From Prorocentrum cordatum (taxonomy: Eukaryota > Sar > Dinophyceae > Prorocentrales > Prorocentraceae), in NCBI GenBank assembly GCA_963575745.1, contig CAUYUJ010018545.1, forward strand, positions 60,249 to 124,248: DNA of 64,000 nt, written 5' to 3'. The notes under the pieces are model-generated. The model had not been told where the DNA came from. It worked only from the letters and a program-made list of their open reading frames with translations, and ran no database searches. Position numbers and translations under genes: made by a program. Shown one piece after another: positions 8,816-20,639 of this stretch; the first letter of the stretch is position 1, and every line of letters starts with the position of its first letter.

Positions 8816-9984
8816 TAAACGCTTGCCACCTCGAGGGCGCACCGACTTTGCCAGCCCGGAACCGAGGTTGACATGCCCAGTTGGGGGGGAATGCGAATAC
8901 ACACTTTCCCGGCCCAGGGCGCCCCCGAGAGAACCGCAAATACACGCTTCTGTGGCCCAGGGCGGCCGCGGTGCAACGCGGCGCCAAAGCGGCCCCCAAC
9001 GGCCCGAAGACGCCCCAAAAGGCCTCGAAGGACCACGAAGAATGCCGCGCAGCAGTCCGAAAACACAAGAGATGTCACATGTCACGGACCTCTTAACAAT
9101 CAAAATTCCACGCGTCGCCATATAGACAACTGCTCCGGCAGGGGGGCGGACCTTGCCGTAGGCACTTATAATTTACATGTTAGCGATGCGACTGTGCTCG
9201 GCGGCCGTGCCGCCCGCATTGTGGGTGCGCCCCGAATTCTCGCACTGGCAATCCCCTCTGTTTGGTTGCGCCGCTGTGCTCGGATCTCGAAAAAGCATTT
9301 ACCGCTGACGCGGGCGCGCGGCACCAGGGACTTCATTTTTCGAACAAGGAGGGCGGGCGAGGTAGGACGACGGACGGTGGAGCAGGGAGGCAAAGAGGAA
9401 CGAGGAATAATAAGGCAGGTGGGAAGGGGCGCCCCCCCGCCCGAGCCGCGGACGCTTTCGACACCATCCAGGGGAGGGAAGAAAGGAAAGGGAACGGAAC
9501 AAGGGCGAGGACGACGACGGGAAGCAAGTGTCCCGGGTCCGCATATAGCCATATGTCTGCGACTCGGGTGCGCGCGCTTTCTTCGAGGCACTTCAAGCCG
9601 GACCCATGCTGAATTCACTAATTCCTCAAAACTGTGTAAACACTCTGTCCTCTGTTCCCTCTCCTATACAACGGCCTCATAACAGAGGGGCACTGGATTC
9701 CAACTGCCGCAGCATGTTCACTGCAGGCCGCCCGCGCCGTGCTGCCGTCTGCGCTGCTCAAGCGGACTGGCGCGCCCACCCCCGAAACTGCCTTCGGAAC
9801 CACGCGTGCCCAAACAAGCAAGGGGCAGGGAGAGGCGCCTGCGCAAGCGGCAACGCGTCGGAGCGTCAGCCGCCGAGGGCCACCATGGGCAGGTTCAGGT
9901 CGCCCCGCTCCTGGAGCTCATGCATGTCCTGGGCGGCCCCGCTGGCAGGCGGCCCTGGCCATCCCACTGGCAGAGAGCGTGGCG
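8816..9984. other. No gene recognised
   Basis: Mixed GC-rich unique sequence. The frames present show no recognisable domain. Confidence 0.5.
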
Positions 9985-10745
9985 TCTTCCTCCTTCTCCT
10001 CCTCCTCCTCCTCCTCCTCCTCCTCCTCCTCCTCCTCCTCCTCCTCCCTCCCTCGCCTCCCTCCTCCCTCCCTCCTCCCTCCTCCCTCCCTCCCTCCCCT
10101 CCCTTCCTCCCCTCCTCCTCCCTCCTCCTCCCTCCTCTCCTCCTCCTCCTCCTCCTCCTCCTCCTCCTCCTCCTCCTCCTCCTCCTCCTCCTCCTCCTCC
10201 TCCTCATCCTCCCCCCTCAAACCCCCCTCCCCCCCCCTCAACCTCCTCCTCTCCTCCCTACTCACCTCCTCCTCCTCAACCTCCTCCTCAACCTCATCCT
10301 CCTCACCTCCTCCTCAACCTCCTCCCCTCCTCCTCCTCTCCTCCTCCTCCTCCTCCTCCTCCTCCTCCTCCTCCTCCTCCTCTCCTCCTCCCTCCTCCTC
10401 CTCCTCCGCCTCCTTCCTCCTCCTCCTCCTCCTCCTCCTCCTCCTCCCCTCCTCCTCCTCCTCCTCCTCCTCCTACCTCCTCCTCCTCCTCCTCCTCCTC
10501 CTCCTCCCTCTCCCGTTCTCCCTTCTCCCTTCTCCGTCTCCCTCCTCCCGTCTCCCTCCTCCCTTTTCCCTTCTCCCGTTTTCCCTCCTCCCCCTCGCTC
10601 CCGCCCTCCCGCCCTCCCGCCCTCCCGCCCTCCCTCCCTCCTCCCGCCCTCCTCCCCCCCTCGTTCCCTCCTCCCTCTCCCTCCCACCGCTCCCCCTCCT
10701 TCCCTCCCTCCCTCCCTCCTCTTTCCCTCCCTCCCTCCTTGCACC
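9985..10745 (+). repeat. Large TCC polypyrimidine tract
   Basis: About 760 bp of TCC repeats with CTCC and CCCTC variants on the plus strand. Serine-, proline- and leucine-rich frames here are shadows of the repeat. Confidence 0.97.
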
Positions 10746-10784
10746 CTGCAGCCAGATCCGGCGCTGCTGGCGGATCTGGAGGGT

Positions 10785-10955
10785 CCCGTGGGTCCGCCGA
10801 GTCCGGTGAGTCCGGCGGGTCCGGGGAGTCCGGTGAGTCTGGCGAGTCCGGTTGGTCCAATGGGTCCTGTGAGTCCGGCGCCTCCTCCGCTGGCGCCGGT
10901 GGGTCCGGTGATGCCGGTGAGTCCGGTGAGTCCAGCGAGTCCCGTGAGGCCATAT
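10785..10955. repeat. 9-bp minisatellite (GGTGAGTCC)
   Basis: About 18 imperfect copies of a 9-bp unit related to GGTGAGTCC. Because the unit is three codons, every frame is open. The minus strand reads as Gly-X-Y, collagen-like ([13 protein letters not shown]), but the flanks are simple repeat, so a gene is unlikely. Confidence 0.85.
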
Positions 10956-11029
10956 GGAAGCTGTTTAGGGCCCTGGGACCGCTGGAACTCGGTCCGGGAC
11001 GCGCTCAAACTCCAGATTCAAGGCCCGAC

Positions 11030-11235
11030 CTGCACTCACACTCAATCTCCCCCACACTCGCACGCACTCATACCTCATATTCAGACTCACCCGCACTCAG
11101 ACTCACTCACCCAGACTCAAGCACAATCAAACTCAACAGCACACACACACACACATTCACAAACACGGACCACTCACACTCCTAGAAGCTTAAGCTCATA
11201 TACAGACACACTCAGGCGCGCACTCATATAGACTC
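11030..11235. repeat. CACTCA-rich simple repeat
   Basis: Imperfect ACTC and CA repeats with ACACACAC runs. Confidence 0.85.
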
Positions 11236-11299
11236 ATACTCCACTTCTCCTCCGCCCTCTCATTCTCGTACTCCTCATCCTCCTGGGTACTTCTTGATC

Positions 11300-11725
11300 C
11301 CACAGGGAAGGGAGCGGGAGGAGAGCGGGAGCAAGGTAGGGGGAGGGGGAGGGATATGGCAGGATCGACATGGTCCAGGCCTGTCAGAAGGGGCCCAAGT
11401 AGATGGGGGCCGAGATTCGCGTTTACGCCTGTCTGATCGTGCTCGACCGAAGCGCCCCGGGGGGGAGGACGAGGAGGGAGGGAGGGAGGGAGGAGGAGGG
11501 AGGGAGGAGGAGTGAGAGAGGAGGAGGGAGGAGAAGGAGGAGGGGAGGAGGGGAGGAGGGGGTCAGGGGAGTGAGGGAGGGAGGAAGGGAGGAAGAGGGA
11601 GGAAGGGAAGAGGGAGGGGAGGGAGGGAGGGAGGAGGGAGGAGGGAGGGAGCAGGAAGGAGGGAGGGAGGGAGAGAGGGGGGAGGGAGGGAGGGAGGGAG
11701 GGGGAGGAGGAGGGCCAAGAAGGTC
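11300..11725. repeat. Purine tract (GGGA/GGA repeats)
   Basis: GGA and GGGA repeats on the plus strand, the opposite strand sense to the TCC tract about 550 bp upstream. The pair could form an imperfect long inverted repeat. Confidence 0.9.
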
Positions 11726-12575
11726 GAGGAGCAAGCAGGGGCCCCGAGCAGCAGAAGCGGCCCCGACCGCGCGAGGCGGAGCGGCGGGGAAGCGCAGAAG
11801 CTGGAGGGCCGGAGTCCCGCTTGCCGCCGAGCTTGGCGAACTTCCTCCCCGATCGCCGCCGTCGTCGTCGTCGTCGTCGTCGCGCGCGGGTGAGGGATGA
11901 GCAGGGCGCGTGGGGTGAAGGGGGGAAGGCACTGGATGCTTCGGAGGAGGGATTGGTATACCATTACCGCTGCCCTTCGCCCGTTTTCGACTTGTTCGCC
12001 CTCCTGGGGAACCCTCGTCGCCACCGCCTCGAAACTCTGGTCAGAACGCACCCCAGTCGGGGTCTGGTGAGTAGCAATACCGGCAGCTTTTGATTTCCCC
12101 AATGGTGACAATTGGCGCCTTCGGGCATTACACCCTGCGAAATGCTTAAGAAATCATGGGTTAAGAAATTCATAGTCTCAGAACTTGAATAAAAACCCAA
12201 TATTTCTATTGAAATCATAATCGAGACTCTGGCCGAAAATTTTAGTTTTCTTAAGCATCGCCCAAGGTGTAAGGTCAGAACTGAAGAGGGACGTTGGCAC
12301 CCCTCCTTGCGGCCGTCTTTTCCTTAGCCGAGGAACCGCAGGGAGGGCCTCCGGCCCCTCCGGCGGCAACTGACGCCGTCATGGTAGCTGGGGGTGGGAA
12401 CCCACGCGGTCTCTATGATGGAAGCTGCGCGTGGGCTCCTCCTCTTCCTCCTCCGCCTCCGCCTCCATCCCTTTTTCCCTTCTCAGCCACAGTGTCCCCT
12501 GGCATGTTGAGGCGTGGTAGAATGCCGAGTGCTGGCTGGTAGGGTTCCTGTACATATGATTCTAGGGGACCCCGC
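11726..12575. other. No gene recognised
   Basis: GC-rich stretch with a short GTC run at about 11860-11882, then more AT-rich sequence at 12100-12250. No protein motif recognised. Confidence 0.5.
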
Positions 12576-12579
12576 CTCT

Positions 12580-14340
12580 CCACGCGATAGTTGCATGCAT
12601 CGCCCCCGCTCCCGAGGCCACGACCCCTTGTCCCGAGGACACGACCCCTGCCGAATGACTGTGGGTCCGCGCTCCCGAGCTTCCAAAATGGCCAAAACGG
12701 CCCAAAATGCCTCCGAGACAGCCCAAGAGGGCAACAAGACAGCCCAAGAGGTCCCCGAGCCAGCCCAAGATGGTCGCAAGAGGACCCCCAGCAAGACCCG
12801 AATGGGCCAAGATCCTTGATGTCACTTTGGGTTTTTCCGAGATTGGGGCATCTTCACATCTTCCGGGCTTCCTGCAGCTCCAGACGGCCCTAGAGGCCGC
12901 TCAACTGAAGAGAGCCCTAAAGTGGCTCAGCAGTCCTCTCAGACGGCTTCGGGACAGCCCAACAGGGCCCCAGACGGCCCACCCACCCCACGACGGCCCC
13001 AAGAGATCCTCTGGCTCAAGCGACAGCCCAAGAGGGGGGGGGCGGGAGGGCAAATGCGCATCCCTCCCTGGGGGTCCCGGGGACTCAGAAAGTACCAAGA
13101 CCGGCCACGAGTGCCCCAATAGGCCCCCGAGACGGTGCAAGAGGGTGCCCAAACGCCTTTACGCTGTCCAGACTGCCCAAGAGGTCGCCGAGACGCCCCA
13201 AGAAGCCTCCAAGAGTAGCCCCGAGAAGGGCCCAACGAGGCAAAATGGATTGATTTCCGTTTGGTTGTTTAAAGATTTGGGCGTTCTCGCCGTTTCTGCT
13301 CCCCGCCGCTCCAAGGCGGCCCAAGAGGTCCCCAAGATCGCCCCAAGACGGCTCCAGGGGCCTCCGCGAGGGCCCCCAAACAGCCCAAGAGGACCCCAAG
13401 ACACCCCACAACGCCTCCAAGACGGCCAAACAGGCCCCCAACACGGCTCAAAGAGCGCGCCCAGACGCGAGACTCGAACGAACATTTCGAGCCCTCGGCC
13501 CCGAGAGGCTCCCAGGGGGCCCCAAGAGATTCCCAAGAGGCCCTAGAAGGGCCCACAAAAGGTCCCCAGCTAGCCCGCAGATGCCCCAAGAGGCTCCCAA
13601 GAGGCCCCCAATTGGCTCCCAAGAGCCTCCCCAGAGGCCCGGAGAGCCTTCCGAAGAGACCCCAAGAAGCATCCCTCTGGCCCGTATCAGCGTCGTCGTC
13701 GTCGCCGCCGCCGCCATTGTCGTCGTCGTCCCCCCTGAGGCTCTTTCCGCATCCAGTTGCGTGCACCGCCCCCCTTCTGAGGCTTCCCGGGCAGCCCGAC
13801 GCCTGCCTGGCGCTCTCCAAGGCATCAGACATGCCCGAGATGGTTTTTCCACGACGGCCCAGGCAAGCCACCAAGACCACCAAGATAGCCTCGAAGGCCC
13901 TCAGACGACTCAAGACGGCCTCGAGACGAGCCGAGAGGCCTCCAAGACGGCCCACGAGGGCTTCCAAGCGCATCCTCGCTAAGACCGAGGATACCAAACT
14001 CCTATGCGTCCGTTGGTGCTTGACGGGTATTCGCAGTCCCGCCTTTTCGGGGTCCCATCTGCTCAAGACGGCCCCAGCGCCCTCCAAGATGGCCCTCGGA
14101 CGGCCTCAAGGCCCCTAAACGACCCAGGACAACCACAAGAAGCTGGCCCAAGAGGGCCTCCAGAGGGACCCACAACCTCGACGGCCCAAGATGGCCCCAA
14201 GACGACCTCGCGACGGCCCCAAGAGAACGTCGAGGCGGCCAAGAGGACGTCAAGATGGGCCAAGGAAGGCCCAAGACGGCCCAAGAGGACCCCGAAGGAC
14301 CCCCAAGACTGCCCCACAGGAGCCCAAGACAGCCTAAGTG
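12580..14340. repeat. GGCCCAAGA-rich dispersed repeat, copies 1 and 2
   Basis: Degenerate short repeats of the type CCCCAAGACGGCCCAAGAGG. They contain conserved islands: a start block with GTTGCRTGCAYCGCCCC (about 12588 and 13755), a core near TTTGGGCGTTCTCGCC (about 13275), a block TTTCGAGCCCTCGGCCCCGA (about 13484) and GAGATGGTTTTTCC (about 13836). Related blocks are at 18.4-19.0 and 24.8-25.4 kb. All frames are Pro/Arg/Lys-rich and not gene-like. Confidence 0.8.
13686..13735. repeat. GTC/GCC microsatellite
   Basis: Short run of GTCGTC and GCC trinucleotides inside the GGCCCAAGA repeat. Confidence 0.8.
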
Positions 14341-14782
14341 CTGTTCAGATAAGCTCCGTGAGAGCTCACCAAAAGATGAGGACGAACGGTGTCACATTTG
14401 ACGGTCTGCCGTGTCCCCTCGAAAAGACGCCACCGAATATGCTGGTCTGGCACGGTGGTGCGACTTGCCACACGAGGGTGGATAGACTCCCGCAGATGTT
14501 GCGGCCCGAACTCTGAACCTGTGCGACACTTACACAGGTGGATGACAAGTCCTTTTCAACACAGGGCTATCTGGAGGCCTCCTGGATGGGGTCCGAGTAG
14601 ATGGGGCCGAAGGACACTTCCTTCCGCTGGACACCTCCCTCGAGCCTGGCAAAACCCTGCTCGCGCTCCTCCGGCCGCAAGGACGGACGGCGGAGCCTCT
14701 GCAGACAGGGGCCTCGCCCGACTCTGGCAGGCAGGCCCACCGGGCGTGCGTCCTTCGAGAGGGGGCGCCTCCCGCGGTGGGA

Positions 14783-15070
14783 ACGAAGACGTGCAGGGAC
14801 GCAGGAGGCCGGGACCTTTGGACCAAGGGAAGGAGGGCATGGCAGCATCGAGGACCATCCTGGGCTTACTCTGGTCCTCCTCCTCCGCCTCCTCCTCCTC
14901 CGCCTCCTCCTCCTCAGCCTCCCTAACGAAGACATGCAGGGACGTAGGGGGACGGGACCCGGGACCGGGGAAGGAGGGCCTTGCAGCATCGTAGACCATC
15001 CTGGGTTCACTCTGGTCATCCTCCTCCGCCTCCTCCTCCTCAGCCTCCCTAGCACCATCCTCCTCTTGAA
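14783..15070. repeat. 143-bp tandem duplication containing TCC repeat
   Basis: ACGAAGAC at 14783 recurs at 14926. Each unit contains GCAGGGACG, AAGGAGGGC, GCAGCATCG and CATCCTGGG, then a TCC/GCC stretch. The minus strand is open over 14556-15185 (209 codons), repeating EPRMVYDAA-type segments between Glu-rich runs. I do not recognise it and treat it as a repeat shadow, though a repeat protein is not excluded. Confidence 0.7.
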
Positions 15071-15075
15071 CGCCC

Positions 15076-16660
15076 CCCAGGCCAGTACCGGCGCGCAGGC
15101 AGGGCCAGGGAGGAGCAGGTCTGCTCCTCTCCCCCTTTCCACCTCCTCCTCCCCTTGATGGCTCCCCCTCCGCCCTCAGCCCCAAGCTCCCCCCCCGCCC
15201 TCAGCCCTCAGCCCCACGGGGAGAGGGGCAGGGCTCATGGTTGGGCAGGGCAGAATAGGGAAGCCACTCGCGCGGGCACTCTCGGCCAAAGGGGAGGGAG
15301 GACAGACGGGGGGGGGGGGGGGAAGGGAGGGGAGCGAGGAAGAAAGGGACCGAGGAGGGAACAACGGAAAGCACATAGGTGGAGAACAGGGGTCACGGGA
15401 AGCAGGGAATGCGGGAGGAAGGGGAGAGATGTCCGTCCACATCATCCCACACTTGCGCACGGCCCACTTTCTCGCAGCACGAGCAATGCGTTGAACTCCC
15501 ATAGGGCAACATGCGGTGACGTGGTGGCTTCTCCAAAGCGCATCAGGAGTCAAGCCGTCTCTGAAAAACGAACGGGCGGCAGCGAAAACCAACCCTAACG
15601 ATGGCAATGACGATATCTCGGTAATACCCGCTACAAAGATCTACACAACCGATTATTGGAAACTGGCACTACATCCGCAGTGGTCCCGCCACTGGAAGGG
15701 TCAGGGGACCAGAAAGCAATGCTTCAGGCCCATGGGAGGCACAAAGCAGCACAAGCACATCTTGCGCATCGCTTCGACATGTTGTTGCATGGTGGCCCAT
15801 GCACTTTTTTACCAGCTCAAGAAGGTTGCCCCGCGGCTACGGAAGGAAGAGGAGAGCAGCAGGGGAAGGGAGGAGAGGAAGAGAGGGCAGCAGCAGAAGC
15901 AAGCAGTGGAGGCACGGCCCAGGCCCGGCCGGCGCCTCCGCGCGCCACGGCCTGCGAGGCGCGCGCTGGCATGGCGGCCCATACAACGTCTGACAGTCGT
16001 GCGTGCACCCGAATCCAGAGGAACCAAACACACGGCATGAGCACAAACTGCCGGAGGTCCGCGCGGAGTTCTTGGACATCTGCGCGGGGCCCCCCCCGCG
16101 GCGCCTCTGGCGCCGCCCCTGGCGGGCGGAGCACGCCAGCGAGGGGGGGGCCCCAGCCCCCACCCAAGAGACCCGCGCAGATCGGGCGGGTGGCAGTGTG
16201 GGGTGACCCACACGAGGGGTGAAGGGGAAAAGACCCCGGAAGGGGGGCCCTTCCGGGCCCCGCTGTGTGGCCAGCAGGAGCCCCAGAGGGACTCTACAGG
16301 GCCCCTTTGTGGGGCCCTCCTCTTCGCCCCCCATTCACGTCACCCCCGGTCGCCCCTCGCCCGAGCAGACCTCCGACAGTTTGGGGCTCCTCTGCCCTTC
16401 TGCGCGCCTCGGGGCCCTCGCACCAGAGAGTGCTGGCCCCACGGGAAGCAGAGCGAAGCAGCGCAGAACCACTGCAGACACGTTGGCTCAAGATCGCATG
16501 GCACGCACAAGGACATACCAACACAACGTGTCCTTCTCAGAGGCGTGCGTCCGACACAAACATGTTGTACAACCATCTTGTAATATATCGTTTCCAAGGC
16601 GGTATGGCCAAAAAGGGCCCACCACGGAGTTTACCCTGAGAACCGCCACTGCAGGAAATT
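15076..16660. other. No gene recognised
   Basis: About 1.6 kb of GC-rich sequence with G runs near 15310 and a purine-rich stretch near 15850. No protein family or RNA gene recognised on either strand. Confidence 0.5.
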
Positions 16661-16671
16661 GAAACATCGCA

Positions 16672-16689
16672 CAAAAAAAGAAAAAAAAA

Positions 16690-16753
<64 letters not shown>
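16672..16753 (+). repeat. Long A tract (about 80 bp)
   Basis: Interrupted then pure A run, the longest homopolymer in the window. It could be the poly(A) tail of a plus-strand retroposed RNA, but the sequence upstream is not recognised as a gene or SINE. Confidence 0.9.
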
Positions 16754-16754
<1 letters not shown>

Positions 16755-17805
16755 GCCCAGAGCCCCAGACCCCATCCTTCTGCGTCACTTTTCGAGCAGG
16801 ATCGATATGTGAGGGCCCCGGGGTCCAAAATCGGGCGAAAACGACAGGTGAGAAAAAAGTGCAACGCCAAGATCTCAGGGTATACTATAAGATTTCTCGC
16901 CGCTCGCGTTGCCCCCGGGGCGGGGCGACGCGCACAGAGCATTAGCATGTTGGCAGGGCGACGCGACCGCACGCGGCCGCTTCTGCGTCCCTCGGAGCTC
17001 CTCGGGAAAGTGGCCCCGGTCTCGAGGGCTCCTTGGCATGCCCTTCCAGAAGTGCATTGGCGAAATGGCGACACGATACATCATGATACACGTCCGGCGA
17101 CCCTGCTCTGCGCCAGGCGGGGCACTGGCCACTCATGTTCAGAGGACGCCCTGAAACGAGCAGCGGGGAACTACGTCAAGTACGGAGGGCACGAAAAGAG
17201 GAGCGGGGAACAGGTGGGAAGGATGCCGTGGTAGACGGGGGCGCGGGGTGGCCGCCAGAGACCACCGCGCGCCGCCCGTGCCCAGGTCCTGGAGACGCCC
17301 TCCGCCACGACGGCCCTCAGGGAGTCGTCGCTGGCGCCTCCCAGCGCGGCCGCCAGACGAGTGGGCGGCGAGCCGAGATGCCGCCGAGAAGGCACGGGAG
17401 GAGGGGCGCACGAGGAGGGGCCGAGCAGAGGAAGCAGACGGGGAGCTGCAGCGGAAGGGGAAGCAGAAGATGAGGACGGCATGGGGACGGAGAAAGGTCG
17501 GGGAGGGAACGAAGCCTTCGTCAAAGACTGCGTGCGGCACCCGGCCTTGGCGCGGCAAGCACATCGGTCCAGACAGAGGCCGAATCGGGGGACGGGTGGA
17601 AGAGGGGGAAGGGAGACTAAACGAAAGATGGGGAGAAGGGGGGGTGGGGGCGAGCGGAGGAAGATGTGGCAAAGGAAAGTGGGCGGCCAAAGGGGGCGGA
17701 GGCCAAGGCGACAGTAAAGACTACGCAAACTGCGTGATCCTCTTCCTCATCCCCACCCCATCGTGTTTGTACACCCGCCCCCGGATTGTTTCATGTTGTG
17801 CCAGT
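16754..17805. other. No gene recognised
   Basis: GC-rich, with a purine-rich stretch from about 17350 to 17720. The long open frames on both strands have no recognisable domain. Confidence 0.5.
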
Positions 17806-17809
17806 GATA

Positions 17810-18135
17810 CAAAAGTTGTAACTGTCTTCGGGCCACATCAAGAGTTGCAGCTATAGTGAAATCATGTCAGAACTGCAGCCGACGCGGGGTTCTATCATAG
17901 CTGTAGCTCTAAGGACAGCCTTCGAATTCGCAATACACTCAGGTTCTGGCATATTTGCATGCTGGGCCGTGGCCAAGCATGAGATTAACCAAGCGAAGTC
18001 ATAGTCAGCACTAGTGAGTGCCTGACGGAGCTGTGGCCAACGCATGAACGTAGTATAGTTGAAGGCCCATTAGAACTCGGTCCGAGTGCGAACCGTCGTG
18101 CGATTGGACTGTAGCCGTAGCCCTGGTGCGATCGC
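17810..18135. repeat. Dispersed repeat, copy 1 (pair at 26.9-27.2 kb)
   Basis: Shares ordered short blocks with 26870-27220: TTCGGGCCACATCAAGAGTTGCAG versus TTCGAGCCCCATCAGACGTTGCAG, then ATAGTTGAAGG, then a CCGTAGCYCTGGT block. The copies are diverged. AT content is higher than in the flanks. Confidence 0.55.
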
Positions 18136-18137
18136 CA

Positions 18138-18333
18138 CCGTGCCTCTGGGCACGGCGTGGGCGCGTCCTCGGGTCCTCTGCCACATCCCTGGAGCCCGAG
18201 CCCTGAGCCCTGAGAAGTCTTTCAAAGGGCCCGAACCGTGCCTCTGGGCACGGAGTGGGCGCGTCCTCGGGTCCTCTGCCACATCCCTAAGAGCCCCAGC
18301 CCTCGGCCCCGAGAAGTCTCTCAAGGGGCCCGA
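18138..18333. repeat. 98-bp tandem duplication
   Basis: TGCCTCTGGGCACGG at 18141 recurs at 18239, with matching GCGTCCTCGGGTCC and GAGAAGTCT blocks in each unit. Confidence 0.85.
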
Positions 18334-18419
18334 ACCCCACATCCCGAGATCTCTGGGGGCTCGGCGCGTGCCCCCCCTGGGGTTCCCAACGTCTTGCCGC
18401 GCGACGCTGTCGGACCCGA

Positions 18420-19000
18420 GGGGGCCCCGAGACGGGCCAGGGAGGGCCCCGCGAGGCCCCCAACCCGGTCCAAGAAGGACCCGAGTCGCCGAAACATCGT
18501 GCCAAGACGCCCAGGATGGCCGCAAGATGGCCCAAGAGGCGTCCAAGACGTTCCAGAAGAGGCCCCCAAGGGGCCTCCCAACAGGGCCCCAAGACATGGG
18601 TTGCCCTTTGGTTTTGAAGGATTGTGGCGTTCTCGCCTCTTCGGCTCTCCCACTCCACAACTGCCAAAGAGGCCTCCAAGAGGGCCCCAAGACGGCCCAA
18701 GAGCGCCCCAAGACGGCCCAAGAAGCGCCCGCCCATGAAGGCCCCAGGACGGCCCCGAAAGGAGCCCAAGGGAGGGAACACGAACCAAAAATCCGAGCCG
18801 TCCGCCCCCAGAGGTCTCCAGGAGGCCCCAAGAGGCACCCAGGAAGCTCCAAAAGGCCCCCAAGAGGCCCCCCAAAAACACCAAGAAGCCCCCCCCAAGA
18901 GGTCCAAAAGAGGCCCCCAGAAGCCCCTAAACGACCCCAAAGAGGCCTCCAGACTGCCTCTAAGAGGCCCCAGGGAAGGCTCCTACGAGATCCCAACGAA
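18420..19000. repeat. GGCCCAAGA-rich dispersed repeat, copy 3
   Basis: Same family as 12.6-14.3 kb. Conserved islands are GATTGTGGCGTTCTCGCCTC (about 18620) and AAAAATCCGAGCC (about 18786). Confidence 0.8.
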
Positions 19001-19189
19001 CATCCGATAGGTTTTATACGTGGCACCCCCCGCAGTTGCGGATAAGAGTGAGGGGGCGGCGGGGACGTCGGCAGTCTGCGAGGCTCCGAAGGAGGCCGCC
19101 GCAGGCGCAAACATTTCACAAATCATACAACGAGCCCTCCGCAAGCGCTGACTTGTTTTCTTTAAAGCAATGTTGGTGGGTCGCGGAAT

Positions 19190-19439
19190 TGGTCGCAATT
19201 GGGTCGCGGGTGGGTCGCAGGTGGGTCACGGGTGGGTAGCGGGTGGATCGCCGGCCGGGTCGCGGATGGGTCGCGGGGTGGGTCGCGGGTGGGTCCCGGG
19301 TGGGTGGCGAGTGGGTCGCGGGTGGGTCGCGGGGTGGGTCGCGGGGTGGGTCGCGGGGTGGGTCGCGGGTGGGTCCCGGGTGGGTAGCGAATGGGTCGCG
19401 GGTGGGTCGCGGGTGGGTCGCGGGCTGGGTCGCGGGGGG

Positions 19440-19440
<1 letters not shown>
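19190..19440. repeat. GGGTCGCGGGT minisatellite
   Basis: About 25 imperfect copies of a 10-11 bp unit (GGGTCGCGGGT, GGGTCCCGGGT). Confidence 0.9.
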
Positions 19441-19499
<59 letters not shown>

Positions 19500-19517
19500 A
19501 ACAACAACAACAACAAT
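19440..19517. repeat. ACG then AAC microsatellite
   Basis: About 19 ACG units followed by AAC units. Confidence 0.97.
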
Positions 19518-19546
19518 TACTAGCACGTGGGGACACTCCGTTCTCA

Positions 19547-20287
19547 CCAGTGCCAGGGTTTTCATAGGAGGCGGGCAATACCCCCACTTTGTGGGGGGGC
19601 CGGTTCAAGCTCTACCAAATTTCCAAACGACTCTTCGCCACCACCCACACCCAGCTTCCCGCCCTATGACGTTCGGACACTTCACTTCGTGGCATGCGGA
19701 CGACCGTGGCTACTATTCAGGGCCCCGCGGCCGACGACGACGGCGTGCGCGCGCGAAGAAAAAACGAATGTGTCCCGCATGGTATTATTTGACAGGGATG
19801 ATGGCCCTGGCAGGTGCGCAACCGTTGTTGCAGAAGTTCGAAAAAGTTGCTCGCAAAAGCCCGTTTGACAGAAATGTTTAAAAAGTGTTGGGTTTCCTAC
19901 GAATCCGCAAGAGCGCGCGGGATGAGATTTTGACAATTTTTTGTTGAAAAACCATTGGTTTTTTGATGTTTTTATGTTAAAATCGCTACGAACACTAAGG
20001 TTTTGGAAGGATTTCGTCTTGCGCGCGCGAATGTCCACTTTACCTTATTTTTTGCAAGGGATTCTTGAAGTTTGGTTATGTTAGAACAAGAAATGTCCAC
20101 TTTAGCTTATTTTTTGCAAGGGAAAGCGGATCAACAAAACAACCGGATCTGGATCACATCGTTTTGTCAGAGACTTCCTCACGAAAATGATGAAAATGAG
20201 GCTGCGGCCTAGGCGCGGCGGGGGGGTCGCGCACCAGGGGCCCCAACAATAGTTATTCTTTAGAAGTAATAATCTTCAACAACAACC
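19547..20287. repeat. Duplicated ~740 bp block, copy A
   Basis: Matches 25535-26290 closely from CCAGTGCCAGGGTTTTCATA to the TTATTCTTTAGAA block. The copies differ mainly by a substituted 30/54 bp segment at about 19714-19743. Each copy follows an AAC-containing microsatellite and, before that, a GGCCCAAGA repeat. Confidence 0.9.
19666..19881 (+). CDS. Possible small ORF conserved in duplicate block (71 codons)
   Basis: ATG to TAA frame of 71 residues ending FEKVARKSPFDRNV. The copy at 25654 gives 79 residues with the same start (GHFTSW), the same C-terminal half and the same stop. The two differ by an internal replacement that changes length by exactly 24 nt and so keeps the frame. The middle is Arg/Lys-rich (ARAKKKR). 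No known family. The blocks are nearly identical outside the frame too, so conservation may reflect recent duplication only. Confidence 0.25.
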   Translation: MTFGHFTSWHADDRGYYSGPRGRRRRRARAKKKRMCPAWYYLTGMMALAGAQPLLQKFEKVARKSPFDRNV

Positions 20288-20639
20288 ATTTTCAGGCTGT
20301 ACGCTCTTACTTGCCTGCGAGTCATTCAACACGTATACCCTACACCCTCGAAACCCGCCCTCTTCGTCTTCGATCACACCCCTTTCGGGGGGATTATTTC
20401 TCTTTGCTGGGGCCGGCGGGCTTAGACGTACGGGCAAACCGGAACGGGCGGACAATCCTTCGGGGGCGTACATCTCTCTGCCCGCCATTGGAATTGGCGC
20501 GGGCCCTGCAAGAGGAGGAGGGGAAGAACGAGGGAGAGTGGGAGGAAGGGGAGGGGGAAGGACGAAGGAAGAGGGAAGATACCACGTTGTGAAGGCGTCC
20601 TTGGCGCGTGCGTGGTTCCTGAGCGCCGAAACGCAATTC

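Noticed and set aside
9606-11231. Very long plus-strand Ser/Pro/Leu-rich frames
   Set aside because: They are three-frame readings of TCC and CTCC repeats, with no unique domain.
13255-14090. Trp/Gly/Leu-rich minus-strand frames (LGxLLGxLGA-like)
   Set aside because: Shadows of the GGCCCAAGA repeat; the same style appears in all copies of the repeat in several frames.
17139-17728. Minus-strand Pro/Ser-rich frames
   Set aside because: No motif; they follow from purine-rich plus-strand composition.
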